Origin: Metaphire vulgaris
Taxonomy: Eukaryota; Annelida; Clitellata; Crassiclitellata; Megascolecidae
Reading direction: 5' to 3'
Length of the DNA stretch: 64,000 nucleotides
Assembly (NCBI GenBank): GCA_018105865.1
Contig: CM030833.1
Span: 8,635,881 to 8,699,880 of the forward strand
A program made the position numbers and the translations under genes. Position 1 is the first letter of the stretch, and every line of letters begins with the position of its first letter. Below the pieces are notes generated by a model that was given only the letters and a program-made list of their open reading frames with translations, was not told where the DNA came from and ran no database searches. Shown one piece after another: positions 1-10,899 of the stretch.

Positions 1-1215
1 TACGTTTCTGATTTGGTAAGGATAACCAACAGACTATAAGCAAGGTGTCTCTACGCAGATGACACTCAGGTCTACGGGAGCAGCACACCCGCGGCTACTC
101 GCAACGTGTCACTCTGTGTATAGCGGGTATGACGAGATGGCTGAAGACAAATCGGTTGCAGCTCAACGCTGCCAGGACCGAAGTCCTTTGGATGGCTACC
201 GAAAGGGACCAACATCTAGTACCGTCGACCTGTATCCTCATATATGAACTCGATGCGCAGCCAGTGTCCTCGGTGAAGGAACCTTTGAATCCATCTCGAT
301 CGCATGGTTTCAATTAAGACACATGTGGCCAAAACCGTTGTGGGGTGCTTCAACGCCTTCAGACTGATCAGAAGCATTCGCCGATCAATGTCCTACTACT
401 GTCATCAAATCGCTGTTCTCCTCACTGGTGCTGACCAAGCTCAATTATGAGATACACAACTACCTACTTAACCGCCTTCAGTCGGTTTTGAACACCGCTG
501 CGCGATTGATCTACCAAGCCAAACTCGGAGACCATATAAAACCACTGCTCCGTGACTTACATTGGCTGTCTGAGGCGGAACCAGTGTTTATTCTAAGCCT
601 TCTCTGAGGGGAGAATCCCCCAACGTTCAAAATTTTCCCCAAACATTTTTATATGTTGCATGGGGAGATAAAATTTCCCTAAAAAAGTATGGCGACGGAG
701 GGGGCTTTTATTTTTTTATGAGAGATGGGAAAAATGTAAGGATGACAACATTTTCGCTTGTGAGGGCATTTAGGAAGGGTCAAAGTATAAAAAAAGATGA
801 TATTTTTTTCTTTTTTTGCACGTCAAGATTTTTTGAGATTCATACCCCTCCCCAACATTTAAAAATCCCACCCAATGTCAAGGTGGCTAGAATAAACACT
901 GGCCGGAACGTAGTAATTTCAAGCTTGTGACGTTGGTCTTCTGCTACCTGAATGGTGCAGGCCCTGCGCATCTGGCCCTGCGTATCTGACCACTGAAGTG
1001 AAACGTGTCACCGACCTGGAAGGTCGGGAACGCCTGAGATCCGCCTTGTCTGCCTCACTGGTTGTCCCGAGGACGCGCCTCCGCACCGTATGAGACCGCG
1101 CATTTAATGTGGCTGCCGCTAGGGCCTGGAACGGCCTACCTTCATCCGTTCAACTTTCTCCTTCGCTCAACATTTAAAAAGAGTCTTGGTTGTTCCGAAC
1201 TAGTTATGAACTCTG
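1..1215 (+). mobile_element. Decayed non-LTR retrotransposon (CR1/L2-like reverse transcriptase relic)
   Basis: A reverse-transcriptase catalytic box YADDTQVYGSS is encoded from about position 52. It is followed by a WLKTNRLQLNAARTEVLWM-like segment (about 140-210) typical of CR1/L2-group LINE polymerases. Near 478-530 the conserved RLQSVLNTAARLIYQA block can be read. About 980-1190 carries the C-terminal segment, with VVPRTRLRTV followed by AARAWNGLPSSVQ. The frame is broken several times, so this is a dead copy, cut at the window's left edge. A stretch of about 345 bp with no similarity splits the element (listed separately). A degenerate TTACTTAC-type tract follows at about 1262-1315. Confidence 0.8.
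601..945. other. Unassigned insertion-like stretch inside the LINE relic
   Basis: LINE coding similarity stops at about 600 and resumes at about 946. The stretch between has T-rich runs and no recognisable coding. It may be a small non-autonomous insertion. I could not define terminal repeats or a target-site duplication. Confidence 0.4.
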
Positions 1216-1389
1216 TAATGTGTTCGCGCAGTCCAGCTGAGGACCAGGCACCACAATAATCTGATCGTTACTTACTGACTGACTTGCTTACTTGCTTGCT
1301 TACTTGCTTATTGCAAGCAGTGTAAGAACTGCGATGATTTAATACAGGGATATTCCATTATTATATTTTTCGGGCTATTGATGCTGGGA

Positions 1390-2230
1390 AAGTTACTGCT
1401 CATTTACTTCTTTACATATCTGCCGCCCTTGATACTGTTGATCTTCTTCTGTTGATTCTTCTTCATCGTTTGGAACACTGGCTTGGGATCTCTGACATTG
1501 CTTTACATTGGTTTTTTCGTATATTTGTTCTTCATATCCCGCACTCAATCAGTTATAATAAATGAGAATCTTTCAACTCTCACTGATCTGACTTGTGGTG
1601 TCCCTCAAGGCTCGGTTCTTGTACCTCTGTTATTTACTCTCTATACAGCCCCTTGGGTTCGCTTCTCGATGAACATCGAGTGGCCTTTAATTCTGATGAT
1701 ACTCAGCTCCTCATCTCTTTTCATCAATCTTCTTAAAACTAATCCCTTGAGTGCTTCATCCGTCCTGAATCCAGTGCTTTCACTAATATACAGCCATGGA
1801 CGGATTCAAATAAGCTTCCTTTAAATCCATAAAAAACCGAGTTCTTGCTATTAGGTAATCCGGCACAATTGACCAGATTTGAATATCTGAAATCTGTAGT
1901 ATTAGGAGATTCTACTGTTGTCCCTAGAAGTACTTTTGCTCGCAACCTTGGTGTTACATTTGACTCTTCTCTCTCTTTTACTAGTCACATAAATACAGTC
2001 TGCAAATTTCTCATTTTCATATTCGGGATATCTACCGCATCAAACATCTCCACAAGCCTGTTCTTATTCAGTTAGCCAATGCAATGCATTCGCCTAGATT
2101 ATTGCAATTCCCCGTTTCTCGGTATCACAAATTCAAATATGCAGAAACTCCAAAGAGTACAAAATTCTTTAGTTTGAGTCATATCCAAAGCTCCCAAATT
2201 CGAACATATAACTCCAGCTAGACATTGACT
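1390..2230 (+). mobile_element. CR1-like LINE relic (reverse transcriptase)
   Basis: The fragment encodes a [19 protein letters not shown] box (about 1599-1655), the canonical RT motif upstream of the catalytic YADD. After a frameshift a degenerate [11 protein letters not shown] follows (about 1697-1730). Next comes the thumb region, with NLGVTFDSSLSFTSHIN (about 1945-1995) and then RLDYCNSPFLGI (about 2092-2130). At least three frame changes and several stops show it is inactive. It is a different subfamily from the preceding relic. Confidence 0.8.
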
Positions 2231-2803
2231 TGCTATAAAAATACCAAATTAATTAAAAATGCCGAATTAATTATAATAGTTGTCTCTTAGTATTTTAAAC
2301 CATATTATATAACGAATTCTGTTACCTTAAGATGCGACTTATCTTTCGACCTACTACTCACTCCACGGGTTATTTTTTATTATTATTTTGCAGCAGTCAT
2401 TTGTACTAGTTGTTTCTCAGAATCTGGCCATAAAAGCTTTGTAATTCATGACCAATATCACTTCGCTCGCAATGACTAACAATTTATCATCTTTCAGATC
2501 TGGTCTTAAAACATGCCGGTGTAACTTGGCTAATCCTCCTTAGATTCTCCCGCTGTTCTGACTGATCTTCCGGATTGACCTGGCTCTAATTCTATTTAAA
2601 TTTTATGAGCCGGCTGATGTCATGGGCATTATAATAGTGGCGCCATAGAAGTTGATTGATTCTGGGGACTACTGAAAAGTACATGATGAAAATAATAATA
2701 TGTGGCTAGCGAATAAGCTAAGAGTTTTCTTACAACCATGATGTGACATCTCGACTGTCGACTTTCAGGGCTCCCGGCGTAATATAATTAAAATTATTTG
2801 TAG
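2231..2803. other. Intronic sequence without recognised features
   Basis: AT-rich sequence with no open frame or repeat structure that I recognise. Its last bases (attatttgtag) supply the splice acceptor for the guanylate cyclase exon at 2804. Confidence 0.5.
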
Positions 2804-2975
2804 AAATCGTTGAGAAAATTAAAGCAAAGGATGGCGAACCATTTCGCCCATCAAAACCATCGCATCACCTGAGGAACGAATGGGATGAACTTATTGAAAG
2901 AGCGTGGGACGAAATGCCTTCGAACCGTCCTACATTCAGTGAAATGCTCGACATAATTGAGGGAAATACGTTACA
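2804..2975 (+). CDS. Receptor guanylate cyclase exon: end of kinase-homology domain
   Basis: Membrane guanylate cyclases make cGMP from GTP. They carry an intracellular kinase-homology domain that regulates the cyclase domain. This exon encodes the last part of such a domain: EIVEKIKAKDGEPFRPSK, then an acidic/aromatic stretch, then WDEMPSNRPTFSEMLDIIE. PFRPS and the W...RPTF pair are hallmarks of kinase subdomains X-XI in receptor guanylate cyclases. The acceptor is tttgtag before 2804. The donor is GTAAGAG at 2976. The exon starts with 2 bases completing a codon, has 56 full codons and ends with 2 bases (phase 2). A tyrosine-kinase exon is the alternative, but the two matching downstream exons favour guanylate cyclase. 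The upstream exons lie outside the window. Confidence 0.8.
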
Positions 2976-3109
2976 GTAAGAGTTGTTACAATTTTTCAGT
3001 GAATTTTAGCTTGCAGCAATTGGAAAGAAAAGATTTGGTATGCTTACTGGGAATAAAAAGAAGATACTGTGAAGGTCTACTAAGCAACAGTTTAAATATA
3101 TATCTCCAA

Positions 3110-3480
3110 GATTTTTCCATCCCTCCCATCTCCGTCCCTTTCCCTTTGCATACCCTTCTCTATTTCCTTTCCTTTTATCTTTTTAAATCCCATACCCTCT
3201 CATTGCCTTATCTTCTACCCCGCTACTACTACTTCCCCTGTCGCTCTTATCTCCATCTCTGTTATTTCTTTTACCTTCCTCGTCCCCTTTCCCCTTCTTT
3301 CTCCATCTCCACGTTCTCTCTCCCGTCACTCCCTTTCCGTTATCCTGCCAACTCCAGGACTCCTCTCTCATTCCTCAATCTCTCTCCCCCCACTCCCTTC
3401 ATTTCTTATTCCCATCCATTCCGCCAATGCCTCCCTTTTATTTGGCCCTGTCTTTTAACCCCTTCTCATACTACTCCCAA
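3110..3480 (+). repeat. Pyrimidine-rich low-complexity tract
   Basis: About 370 bp of almost pure C+T in runs of CCCTTT, CTCTC and TTCC. It produces a long open frame (2957-3808) that is a composition artefact rather than a gene. It lies about 130 bp after the cyclase exon donor, within the intron. Confidence 0.75.
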
Positions 3481-3614
3481 TAAACCGAATATCATTGCGC
3501 GACCCACTTACATTAGATATTCGATTAGTTATGCTCATATCATCTCTTCTTCAAACTTTCTTCCCTTCTCTCTCTTCCATTTTCCTCGCCAAACATGCAT
3601 ACATGCATACTTTA

Positions 3615-4010
3615 TGACACAGAATAATTTTGAAAAATCTCACGGAAACGCAGAAATTCCTGGGAAACGGACAATTTTCGTGGTTCAGCTAAAAATTCCG
3701 CCGGTCGCTCTTTATTACTCATATTACCCGCTAAAAACCCAAGTCATTAACCATTTTGATAGTCATGTGAATTTCAATTTGCGTGATGAGTTAAGGGACG
3801 TCCAATAACTATGTCAGCAATTTTAAGGCAATTTGATACATCTTCCCCGTTGTCAGCAAGTGTCAATTTTCAGTGACCCATCTTAAAAATGAGGCATATG
3901 TCAAAAAGTATGCATCTCCAACTAACTAACCATAACCAAGGCTAAGACTAACCAAGGCTGACTTTAATGTAAAAAAATTGAATTAGCCTCAGCCTCCTTG
4001 ACCCACACGT
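3615..4010 (+). mobile_element. LINE-A copy, upstream part
   Basis: This segment matches, in reverse complement, the stretch at about 10310-10660. There it directly adjoins a LINE-A 3' region. Shared landmarks include the bases around gacccacacgt, the tggacgtcc-like segment and the cggaaac/ggttcagct stretch. Here it is followed by the pentanucleotide array instead of the expected continuation, which reappears at about 6088. The element was therefore split by a later insertion. Coding is degenerate. Confidence 0.65.
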
Positions 4011-6036
4011 TCTATTCTATTCTATTCTATTCTATTCTATTCTATTCTATTCTATTCTATTCTATTCTATTCTATTCTATTCTATTCTATTCTATTCTAT
4101 TCTATTCTATTCTATTCTATTCTATTCTATTCTATTCTATTCTATTCTATTCTATTCTGTTCTGTTCTGTTCTGTTCTGTTCTGTTCTGTTCTGTTCTGT
4201 TCTGTTCTGTTCTGTTCTGTTCTGTTCTGTTCTGTTCTGTTCTGTTCTGTTCTGTTCTGTTCTGTTCTGTTCTGTTCTGTTCTGTTCTGTTCTGTTCTGT
4301 TCTGTTCTGTTCTGTTCTGTTCTGTTCTGTTCTGTTCTGTTCTGTTCTGTTCTGTTCTGTTCTGTTCTGTTCTGTTCTGTTCTGTTCTGTTCTGTTCTGT
4401 TCTATTCTATTCTATTCTATTCTATTCTATTCCATTCCATTCCATTCCATTCCATTCCATTCCATTCCATTCCATTCCATTCCATTCCATTCCATTCTAT
4501 TCTCTTCTATTCTCTTCTATTCTCTTCTATTCTCTTCTCTTCTCTTCTATTCTCTTCTATTCTCTTCTCTTCTATTCTATTCTATTCCATTCCATTCCAT
4601 TCCATTCCATTCCATTCCATTCCATTCCATTCCATTCCATTCCATTCCATTCCATTCTATTCTATTCTATTCTATTCTATTCTATTCTATTCTATTCTAT
4701 TCTATTCTATTCTATTCTATTCTATTCTATTCTATTCTATTCTATTCTATTCTATTCTATTCTATTCTATTCTATTCTATTCTATTCTATTCTATTCTAT
4801 TCTATTCTATTCTATTCTATTCTATTCTATTCTATTCTATTCTATTCTATTCTATTCTCTATTCTATTCTATTCTATTCTATTCTATTCTATTCTATTCT
4901 ATTCTATTCTATTCTCTATTCTATTCTATTCTTCTTCTATTCTCTTCTATTCTGTTTCTATTCTATTCTATTCTATTCTATTCTATTCTATTCTATTCTA
5001 TTCTATTCTATTCTGTTCTATTCTTCTATTCTATTCTGTTCTATTCTATTCTATTCTATTCTATTCTATTCTATTCTATTCTATTCTATTCTATTCTATT
5101 CTATTCTATTCTATTCTATTCTATTCTATTCTATTCTATTCTATTCTATTCTATTCTATTCTATTCTATTCTATTCTATTCTATTCTGTTCTATTCTATT
5201 CTATTCTATTCTATTCTATTCTATTCTATTCTGTTCTATTCTATTCTATTCTATTCTATTCTATTCTATTCTATTCTATTCTATTCTATTCTCATTCTAT
5301 TCTATTCTATTCTATTCTATTCTATATTATTCTATTCTATTCTATTCTATTCTATTCTATATTCTATTCTATTCTATATTCTATTCTATTCTATTCTATT
5401 CTATTCTATTATATTATATTATATTCTATTATATTCTATTCTATTCTATTCTATTCTATTCTATTCTATATTCTATTCTATTCTATTATATTCTATTCTA
5501 TTCTATTCTATTCTATATTATATTATATTCTATTCTATTCTATTCTATTCTAGTCTATTCTAGTCTATCTATCTAGTCTATTCTAGTCTATCTAGTCTAT
5601 ATTCTATTCTATTCTATTCTATTCTATTCTATTCTATTCTCTATTCTATTCTATTATATTATATTATATTATATTATATTATATTATATTATATTATATT
5701 ATATTATATTATATTATATTATATTATATTATATTATATTATATTATATTATATTATATTATATTATATTATATTATATTATATTATATTATATTATATT
5801 ATATTATATTATATTATATTATATTATATTATATTATATTATATTATATTATATTATATTATATTATATTATATTATATTATATTATATTATATTATATT
5901 ATATTATATATATATATTATATTATATTATATTATATTATATTATATTATATTATATTATATTATATTATATTATATTATATTATATTATATTATATTAT
6001 ATTATATTATATTATATTATATTATATTATATTATA
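4011..6036. repeat. 2-kb pentanucleotide array (TTCTA / TTCTG / TTCCA / TTATA variants)
   Basis: About 2.03 kb of 5-bp repeat. Variants occur in blocks: TTCTA (4011-4155), TTCTG (about 4156-4400), TTCTA, TTCCA (about 4430-4490), mixed TTCTC/TTCTA, TTCCA again (about 4585-4655), long TTCTA (about 4656-5650, with indels), then TTATA (about 5655-6036). The array gives a 521-codon open frame rich in F, Y, S, I and L, which is not a gene. It abuts a short LINE-B 3' end on the - strand, whose normal tail is (TAGAA)n, the complement of TTCTA. Confidence 0.95.
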
Positions 6037-6087
6037 CTTGATAATTTATGTAGCGCTATAGCATGGCCACGACCAAAGGCAAGAGCG
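6037..6087 (-). mobile_element. LINE-B 3'-terminal fragment that seeds the array
   Basis: These 51 bp match, on the - strand, the last bases of the LINE-B copies ending near 32830 and 41040. The shared stretch covers ctcttgcctttgg, ggccatgctatagcgctac and ataaatta. In those copies it is followed by (AGAAT)n. Here it is followed, in the same orientation, by the 2-kb array. It is best read as a severely 5'-truncated LINE-B insertion whose tail expanded. Confidence 0.75.
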
Positions 6088-6506
6088 TCATATCATCGCG
6101 TCATATCATCTCACTCTGAATCTGTCATCCGCTGAATCTGTCTTCCCTGAAAATTTGCAACCATGCCTTCTCATACTTCGCATCTGAACTTCGGAACTGG
6201 AACAGCTTCCTCCGCATACTTAGAGACTTTCACACAATTAAATCTGAATCCTCGTTTCCTATAATTCCTGCATTATCTCCTCAACTCTTCTGTTCTAAGC
6301 TTAAATCCTTCCTTTTTCTAAAGGCATTTCCTCCATAGCACAATCTAGCCTCACTGCCCTTCGAATGTTGACTATTTATTGTCTGGCTGATCATATACCT
6401 TTCCCATGGCTATTTTTAGAAATGCTTAGCGCCTAAGAATAAGCAGCTATTGTTGTGCTGCGCTCCAATGCGCTATATAAATCCACGAGATTTGACTTAC
6501 TTGCTT
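6088..6506 (+). mobile_element. LINE-A 3' end
   Basis: This holds the C-terminus of the LINE-A polymerase and the 3' UTR. The coding part reads like the WNSFLR...FHTIKSESSFPIIPALS segment, ending in FLFLKAFPP and a stop at about 6335. The UTR includes the shared gctgatcatatacc block and a ccaatgcgctatataaatcc block. It ends in a degenerate TTAC tail (gacttacttgctt). The same module recurs at least eight times in the window. Confidence 0.8.
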
Positions 6507-6954
6507 AAAAAATTGAATTATGGAGACCACACATAAATGTTATTACACCTTTTTGGCTTTTTACAAATTTATTAGCAAACCAGAAAGGTGCCATCAAATT
6601 TATGAGACTTTGTACTTCACTGTCTATTGCCTTTTTCAATTGCACTAATTCTTGACTTGGACAAGCTTCTTTAAACGTTTTTGGTTCCATGATTTAAGTT
6701 GCTGTGTTAACAATATAAATGAGTGTATCTGGTCTTTGTCCGTTATTCAGTCTAACTGATTTTCTAACTTCTGCAAACTCTTCAGTTGAGTTGGTTGTGG
6801 AATCAACTGTTCATCTTCTGTATTTTCTTGATGATTTGGTCTTATTTCTCACATTATTTCTGATTCTCTAGATTCTTGTGTTTGCATATGTTCGTTGCCT
6901 GCTTGGCCTGCCATAAGTGTAGATTGGTGTGCATTACATTTAATAAACGCAACA
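6507..6954. other. Flank of LINE-A insertions with a duplicated 97-bp block
   Basis: No gene is recognised. The first 110 bp recur at 7277-7365 and, reverse complemented, around 9410-9490, so the LINE-A insertion and its flank were duplicated together. Bases 6822-6918 form a 97-bp block copied into the next LINE-A copy at 7058-7154. Confidence 0.55.
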
Positions 6955-7276
6955 TCTCTCCTGCATTATCTCCTCGACTCTTCCGTTCTAAGCTTAAATC
7001 CTTCCTTTTTCTAAAGGCATTTCCTCCGTAGCACAATCTAGCCTCAATGCCCTTCGAATTTTCTTGATGATTTGGTCTTATTTCTCACATTATTTCTGAT
7101 TCTCTAGATTCTTGTGTTTGCATATGTTCGTTGCCTGCTTGGCCTGCCATAAGTTTTGCCTGGCTGATCATATACTTTTCCCATGGGAATTAGAAATGCT
7201 TAGCGCCTAAGATAAGCAACTACTGTGCTGCTTTCCAATGCGCTATAGAAATCCACGAGATTTGACTTACTTGCTT
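6955..7276 (+). mobile_element. LINE-A 3' end containing an inserted 97-bp block
   Basis: This is a second LINE-A 3' module in the same orientation. The usual bases between the ccttcgaat and tggctgatcatatac landmarks are replaced by a block (7058-7154) identical to 6822-6918. The tail is gacttacttgctt at about 7264-7276. Confidence 0.75.
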
Positions 7277-7499
7277 AAAAAATTGAATTATGGAGGCCAC
7301 ACGTAAATGTTGACACCTTTTTGGCGTTTTACAAATTTATTAGCAAACCAGAAAGGTGCCATCAATATTCAGCCGATCCATTCCATCTACCTTTCCTGTC
7401 GCTCTCTTTCGTCCTCTTAAAGAATAATCTAAACCGTTTATTTTCATATGCTACTCTCAAACTTTGGAGCTCAATTCCAGGTCAGTCAGTTGTCTGTGC

Positions 7500-8390
7500 C
7501 ATGTTCAAGCAATAAATTATGTGTCACAATTTCATTACCTTCTTACAACATCTCAATATTTTCCTTTAAAACTCAATGCATTTATCTGAAAATAATCATT
7601 TCCACCATAATTGTAACGTCTCAACCAGCAATTACCACTTGTGGTTAAATGATCGACGGTTGGCGTAGACATCGGAACTTTTGACATCCTTTTGACACCC
7701 ACATAAAAGCACAAAAGAAAATATTGATGATTTGTCTTTGAGTATGTTCTTTGTTGATTCATTGGTGGTTTTTCAAATGGAATGGCTATAGCTACTTCAT
7801 ATTCAGATTAAGCGCATAGGAATATAGAGCTAATGCGATGCTGCTCTTGAAAGCGCTATAGATGTCCACGAGATTTGCCTATTTACTTCCTGACCTAAAC
7901 TTGTTAAGCATTAAAGCATTAGTGTTGATTAATTAGTGTTATTAGCATTGAAAACCGTTTCTAATTATAATTATCAACTCTATTAGAAGAGGTCACGAGT
8001 TTAGTGCATTAGTGCTGATGATAGAACTAGAACTTGCTTGCTTCAAGAACTCAAGAACTAGTTCTAGTTCAACACTAATGCTTTAATGCTTAACAAGTTT
8101 AGGTCAGGAAGTAAGTAGGCAAATCTTGTGAACATCTATAGCGCTTTCAAGAGCAGCATCGCATTAGCTCTATATTCCTATGCGCTTAATCTGAATATGA
8201 AGTAGCTATAAGACAAAGCCAAAGACGGGTGTCCATGCGGGGTCATTTAACCACAAGTTGGTTGAGACGTTACAACTATGGTGGAAATGATTATTTTAAG
8301 ATAAATGCATTAAGTTTTAAAAGAAAATATTGAGATGTTGTAAGAAGTGAATGAAAGCGTGACACAGAATTTGTTGCTTGAACTAGAACT
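7500..8390. repeat. Large imperfect inverted repeat containing LINE-A-type 3' ends
   Basis: The left arm (about 7500-7931) and right arm (about 8069-8390) are reverse complements over most of their length. Landmarks are caataaattatgtgtcac / gtgacacagaatttgttg, ttccaccataattgtaacgt / acgttacaactatggtgga, and the stretch from agcgctatagatgtccacg to caagcattagtgttga in the left arm. The left arm carries about 140 bp (7650-7790) that is mostly missing from the right. The loop is about 137 bp. The arms include the LINE tail plus non-LINE flank, so this is an inverted duplication rather than two independent insertions. Confidence 0.8.
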
Positions 8391-9199
8391 AGAACTCTTG
8401 TAGCGGTTTCTGTTGACCGATAATTGTGATATCTTGACTGAAGTTAACTTACTTAAGTTATGTATAAAGCGTTGTCTGCGTGTGATGTTGATAATAAATG
8501 AACAGCGGGAAATGCGGAGACAGAGTCCGGAAACAGTTTAGCCGATGAACTAATCGCACGCCTATTAAGATACAGACAGACCGTCAGTCAGACAGACAGA
8601 CGGTCAGTCAGACAGACGGTTAGTCGTCGTCGTCGTCGTTATAAACATTATCAGAGTGTTTAACAAGTGATGATCTATTAACATTCATATCATCATCATC
8701 ATTCATCATCATCATCATCGTCGTCGTCGTTGTCGTCATCATCATCATCATCTTTTTCTTCTTCCTGCTTGAACTGAAGTCGAGGTTACAGCAAGAATTT
8801 CTTTTCTCCATCAATGTTTATCTTCTCGACTGCTGCTGAAGTGTTGACCTAAGCGTCGCTATTCCGTTGTGCGTGCCCGAAATATTTCGGCTTCCTTCTT
8901 TTAAACATGTTGACGAACATCTTTCGGTACCTGACAGTTGAAAAACCTCCTTCCTCATTGGTTTTCTTCTCTCTTCAACTTAGGCATTGCATGTTGCATA
9001 ATGAATACATTTCGACAGCTTCTTTTATGTATTTGTTCTTCTAATTCCAACTTTCACATCCAAACTCCACGTACTGTATGTACTCCATGCGACACTTTAT
9101 ATCATTCTCTTCTTCGTTCTAATGCTGATATTTTTATATTTACAAGTATTTTGTATTTTTGATGGCAATCCGTCTTTTTGTCAACCTGGCATTAATCGT
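8391..9199. other. Non-coding stretch with tetra- and trinucleotide microsatellites
   Basis: It contains a (CAGA)n tract with a recurring GGTCAGTCAGACAGAC pattern (about 8575-8620), a (GTC)n run (about 8622-8640) and mixed (ATC)n/(GTC)n runs (about 8690-8755). No coding sequence is recognised. Confidence 0.7.
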
Positions 9200-9456
9200 C
9201 ATTAGTCATTGTTTTCGATTACATTTATTTGAAGCCCATATTTCGCACTCGCTTTTTCCATCCTGCTTACTTAGTCCTTGAACTACCTTTGATGCCAGCA
9301 AAACCACATAATCGGCACAACTCTGCTATTATTTTAAACAGGCGTGGAGATATTTTACACCCTGTTTGATTTGTAACCATTCCGTGACAGTTTCCATTAT
9401 TTTGATGGGACCTTTCTGCTTTCTAATAAATTTGTAAAAAGCCAAAAAGGTGTCAT
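9200..9456 (-). mobile_element. Short LINE reverse-transcriptase fragment; 3' part duplicated at 9856
   Basis: On the - strand a degenerate RT core can be read: a CKISPRLFK-like segment, corresponding to the usual QGCxLSPLLF box, followed by ADYVVLLASK, a degenerate ADDVVLLAS catalytic box. Bases 9281-9456 (176 bp) recur, apparently unchanged, at 9856-10031. Confidence 0.55.
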
Positions 9457-9489
9457 AAACATTTATGCGTGATCTCCATAATTCAAATT

Positions 9490-9690
9490 TTGTAAGTAAG
9501 TAAAATCTCGTGGATTTCTATAGCGCACTGGAAAGCAGCACAACAGTAGTTGCTTAATCGTAGGTGCTAAGCTTTTCTTAAAATAGCTATGGGAAAGGTA
9601 TATGATCAACAGTCGAAGGGCAATGAGGCTAGGTTGTTACAGATATATAGGAAATGATTTTAGACAAAATGAAGGATTTAACCTTAGGAC
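9490..9690 (-). mobile_element. LINE-A 3' end, 5'-truncated
   Basis: It starts with the complement of the TTAC tail (gtaagtaagtaaaatctcg), then shows the gatttctatagcgc and gctatgggaaaggtatatgatca landmarks in LINE-A order. It ends at about 9690, where the next copy's tail begins. Confidence 0.75.
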
Positions 9691-9699
9691 TGAAGACTT

Positions 9700-10660
9700 G
9701 AAGTAAGTAAGTAAAGTAAAATCTCGTGGATTTCTATAGCGCCTTGGCAAGCAGCACAACAGTAGCTGCTTATTTATTTATTTGATTTAGGCTGAGCCTA
9801 TTGAGAGGCTCTCAGCCTCTCTTAAAATAGCTATGAGGAAGGTATGTGATCAGCCAACTACCTTTGATGCCAGCAAAACCACATAATCGGCACAACTCTG
9901 CTATTATTTTAAACAGGCGTGGAGATATTTTACACCCTGTTTGATTTGTAACCATTCCGTGACAGTTTCCATTATTTTGATGGGACCTTTCTGCTTTCTA
10001 ATAAATTTGTAAAAAGCCAAAAAGGTGTCATCCAAAGAGCAGTCTATGTTGTTGGCTATGTTGTTACAGCTATGGAGGGATATGATTTTAGAAAAAGAAT
10101 GATTTAAGCTTAGACCTGAAGACTTGAGGAGATAATGCAGGAATTATAGGAAATGAGGATTCAGATTTTATTGTTTGAAAGTGTCCAAGTCTGCGGAGGG
10201 AAGCTGGGGTCGAGTGCGAAGTTCAGGTACGACGTATGAGAAGGCACGGTTTCAAATTGTAAGAGATGACTGATTCAGCGGGCGAGACAGAGTGAGATGA
10301 GATGACAAACGTGTGGGTCGAGAAGGCTGAGGTTAATTCAATTGTTGGCATTAAATCCAGCCTTGTAAATATGGTTAGTTAGATGGAGGGGCATACTTTT
10401 TAACATATGCTTCATTTTTTAGATGGGTCACTAAAATCGACACTTGCTGAAAACTGTGAAGGGTATAAAATTGCTTTAAAATTGTTTACATAGTTATTGG
10501 ACGCGTATTCAAATTTACATGAGTATAAAAATTACTTGGATTTTAGCGGATAATATGAGTAATAAATACGGACCGGCGTTCTGAGCGACCTGAGGAATTT
10601 TGAGCTGAACCACGGAAATTGCTCGTTTCCGTAGAATTTTGCAAAATTCTGTTTTGACAG
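9700..10660 (-). mobile_element. LINE-A copy interrupted by a 176-bp block
   Basis: The tail is at 9700-9730. The 3' UTR runs to about 9855 and is then broken by a 176-bp block (9856-10031) identical to 9281-9456. It resumes at tccaaagagcagt and continues through the coding 3' end to about 10330. Bases 10330-10660 match the upstream LINE-A part found at 3615-4010. The frame is degenerate. Confidence 0.75.
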
Positions 10661-10852
10661 GTATAATTAGTGATCAATTGCGCACTTTCTTTTACTAGCA
10701 ATTATTGAAATTGATGATGAATTCACTGATTTGCTTCGTTTGTCTAATCGATAGAATTAATGATTATTAGTTAATTATTTAGTCAAAATTGCGTCACACA
10801 GCAGGCAGCATCTGCTACAGATGAATACTTGTTTTTTTTTGTAATCAGGATT

Positions 10853-10899
10853 ATTTAGTTATAAACCACTAAACCACGGTTAGTGGTTTATAACTAAAT
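10853..10899. repeat. Perfect 20-bp inverted repeat with 7-nt loop
   Basis: The arms atttagttataaaccactaa (10853-10872) and ttagtggtttataactaaat (10880-10899) are exact reverse complements around the loop accacgg. The rest of 10661-11082 holds no other recognised feature until the cyclase exon acceptor. Confidence 0.9.

Noticed and set aside
2957..3808. 283-codon open reading frame after the cyclase exon
   Set aside because: It covers a pyrimidine-rich tract and LINE-A DNA; no domain is visible and composition explains the open frame.
3998..5563. 521-codon open reading frame
   Set aside because: It is the translation of the pentanucleotide array (repeating FYSI/LF units); a 5-bp repeat without stops is open in all frames on that strand.
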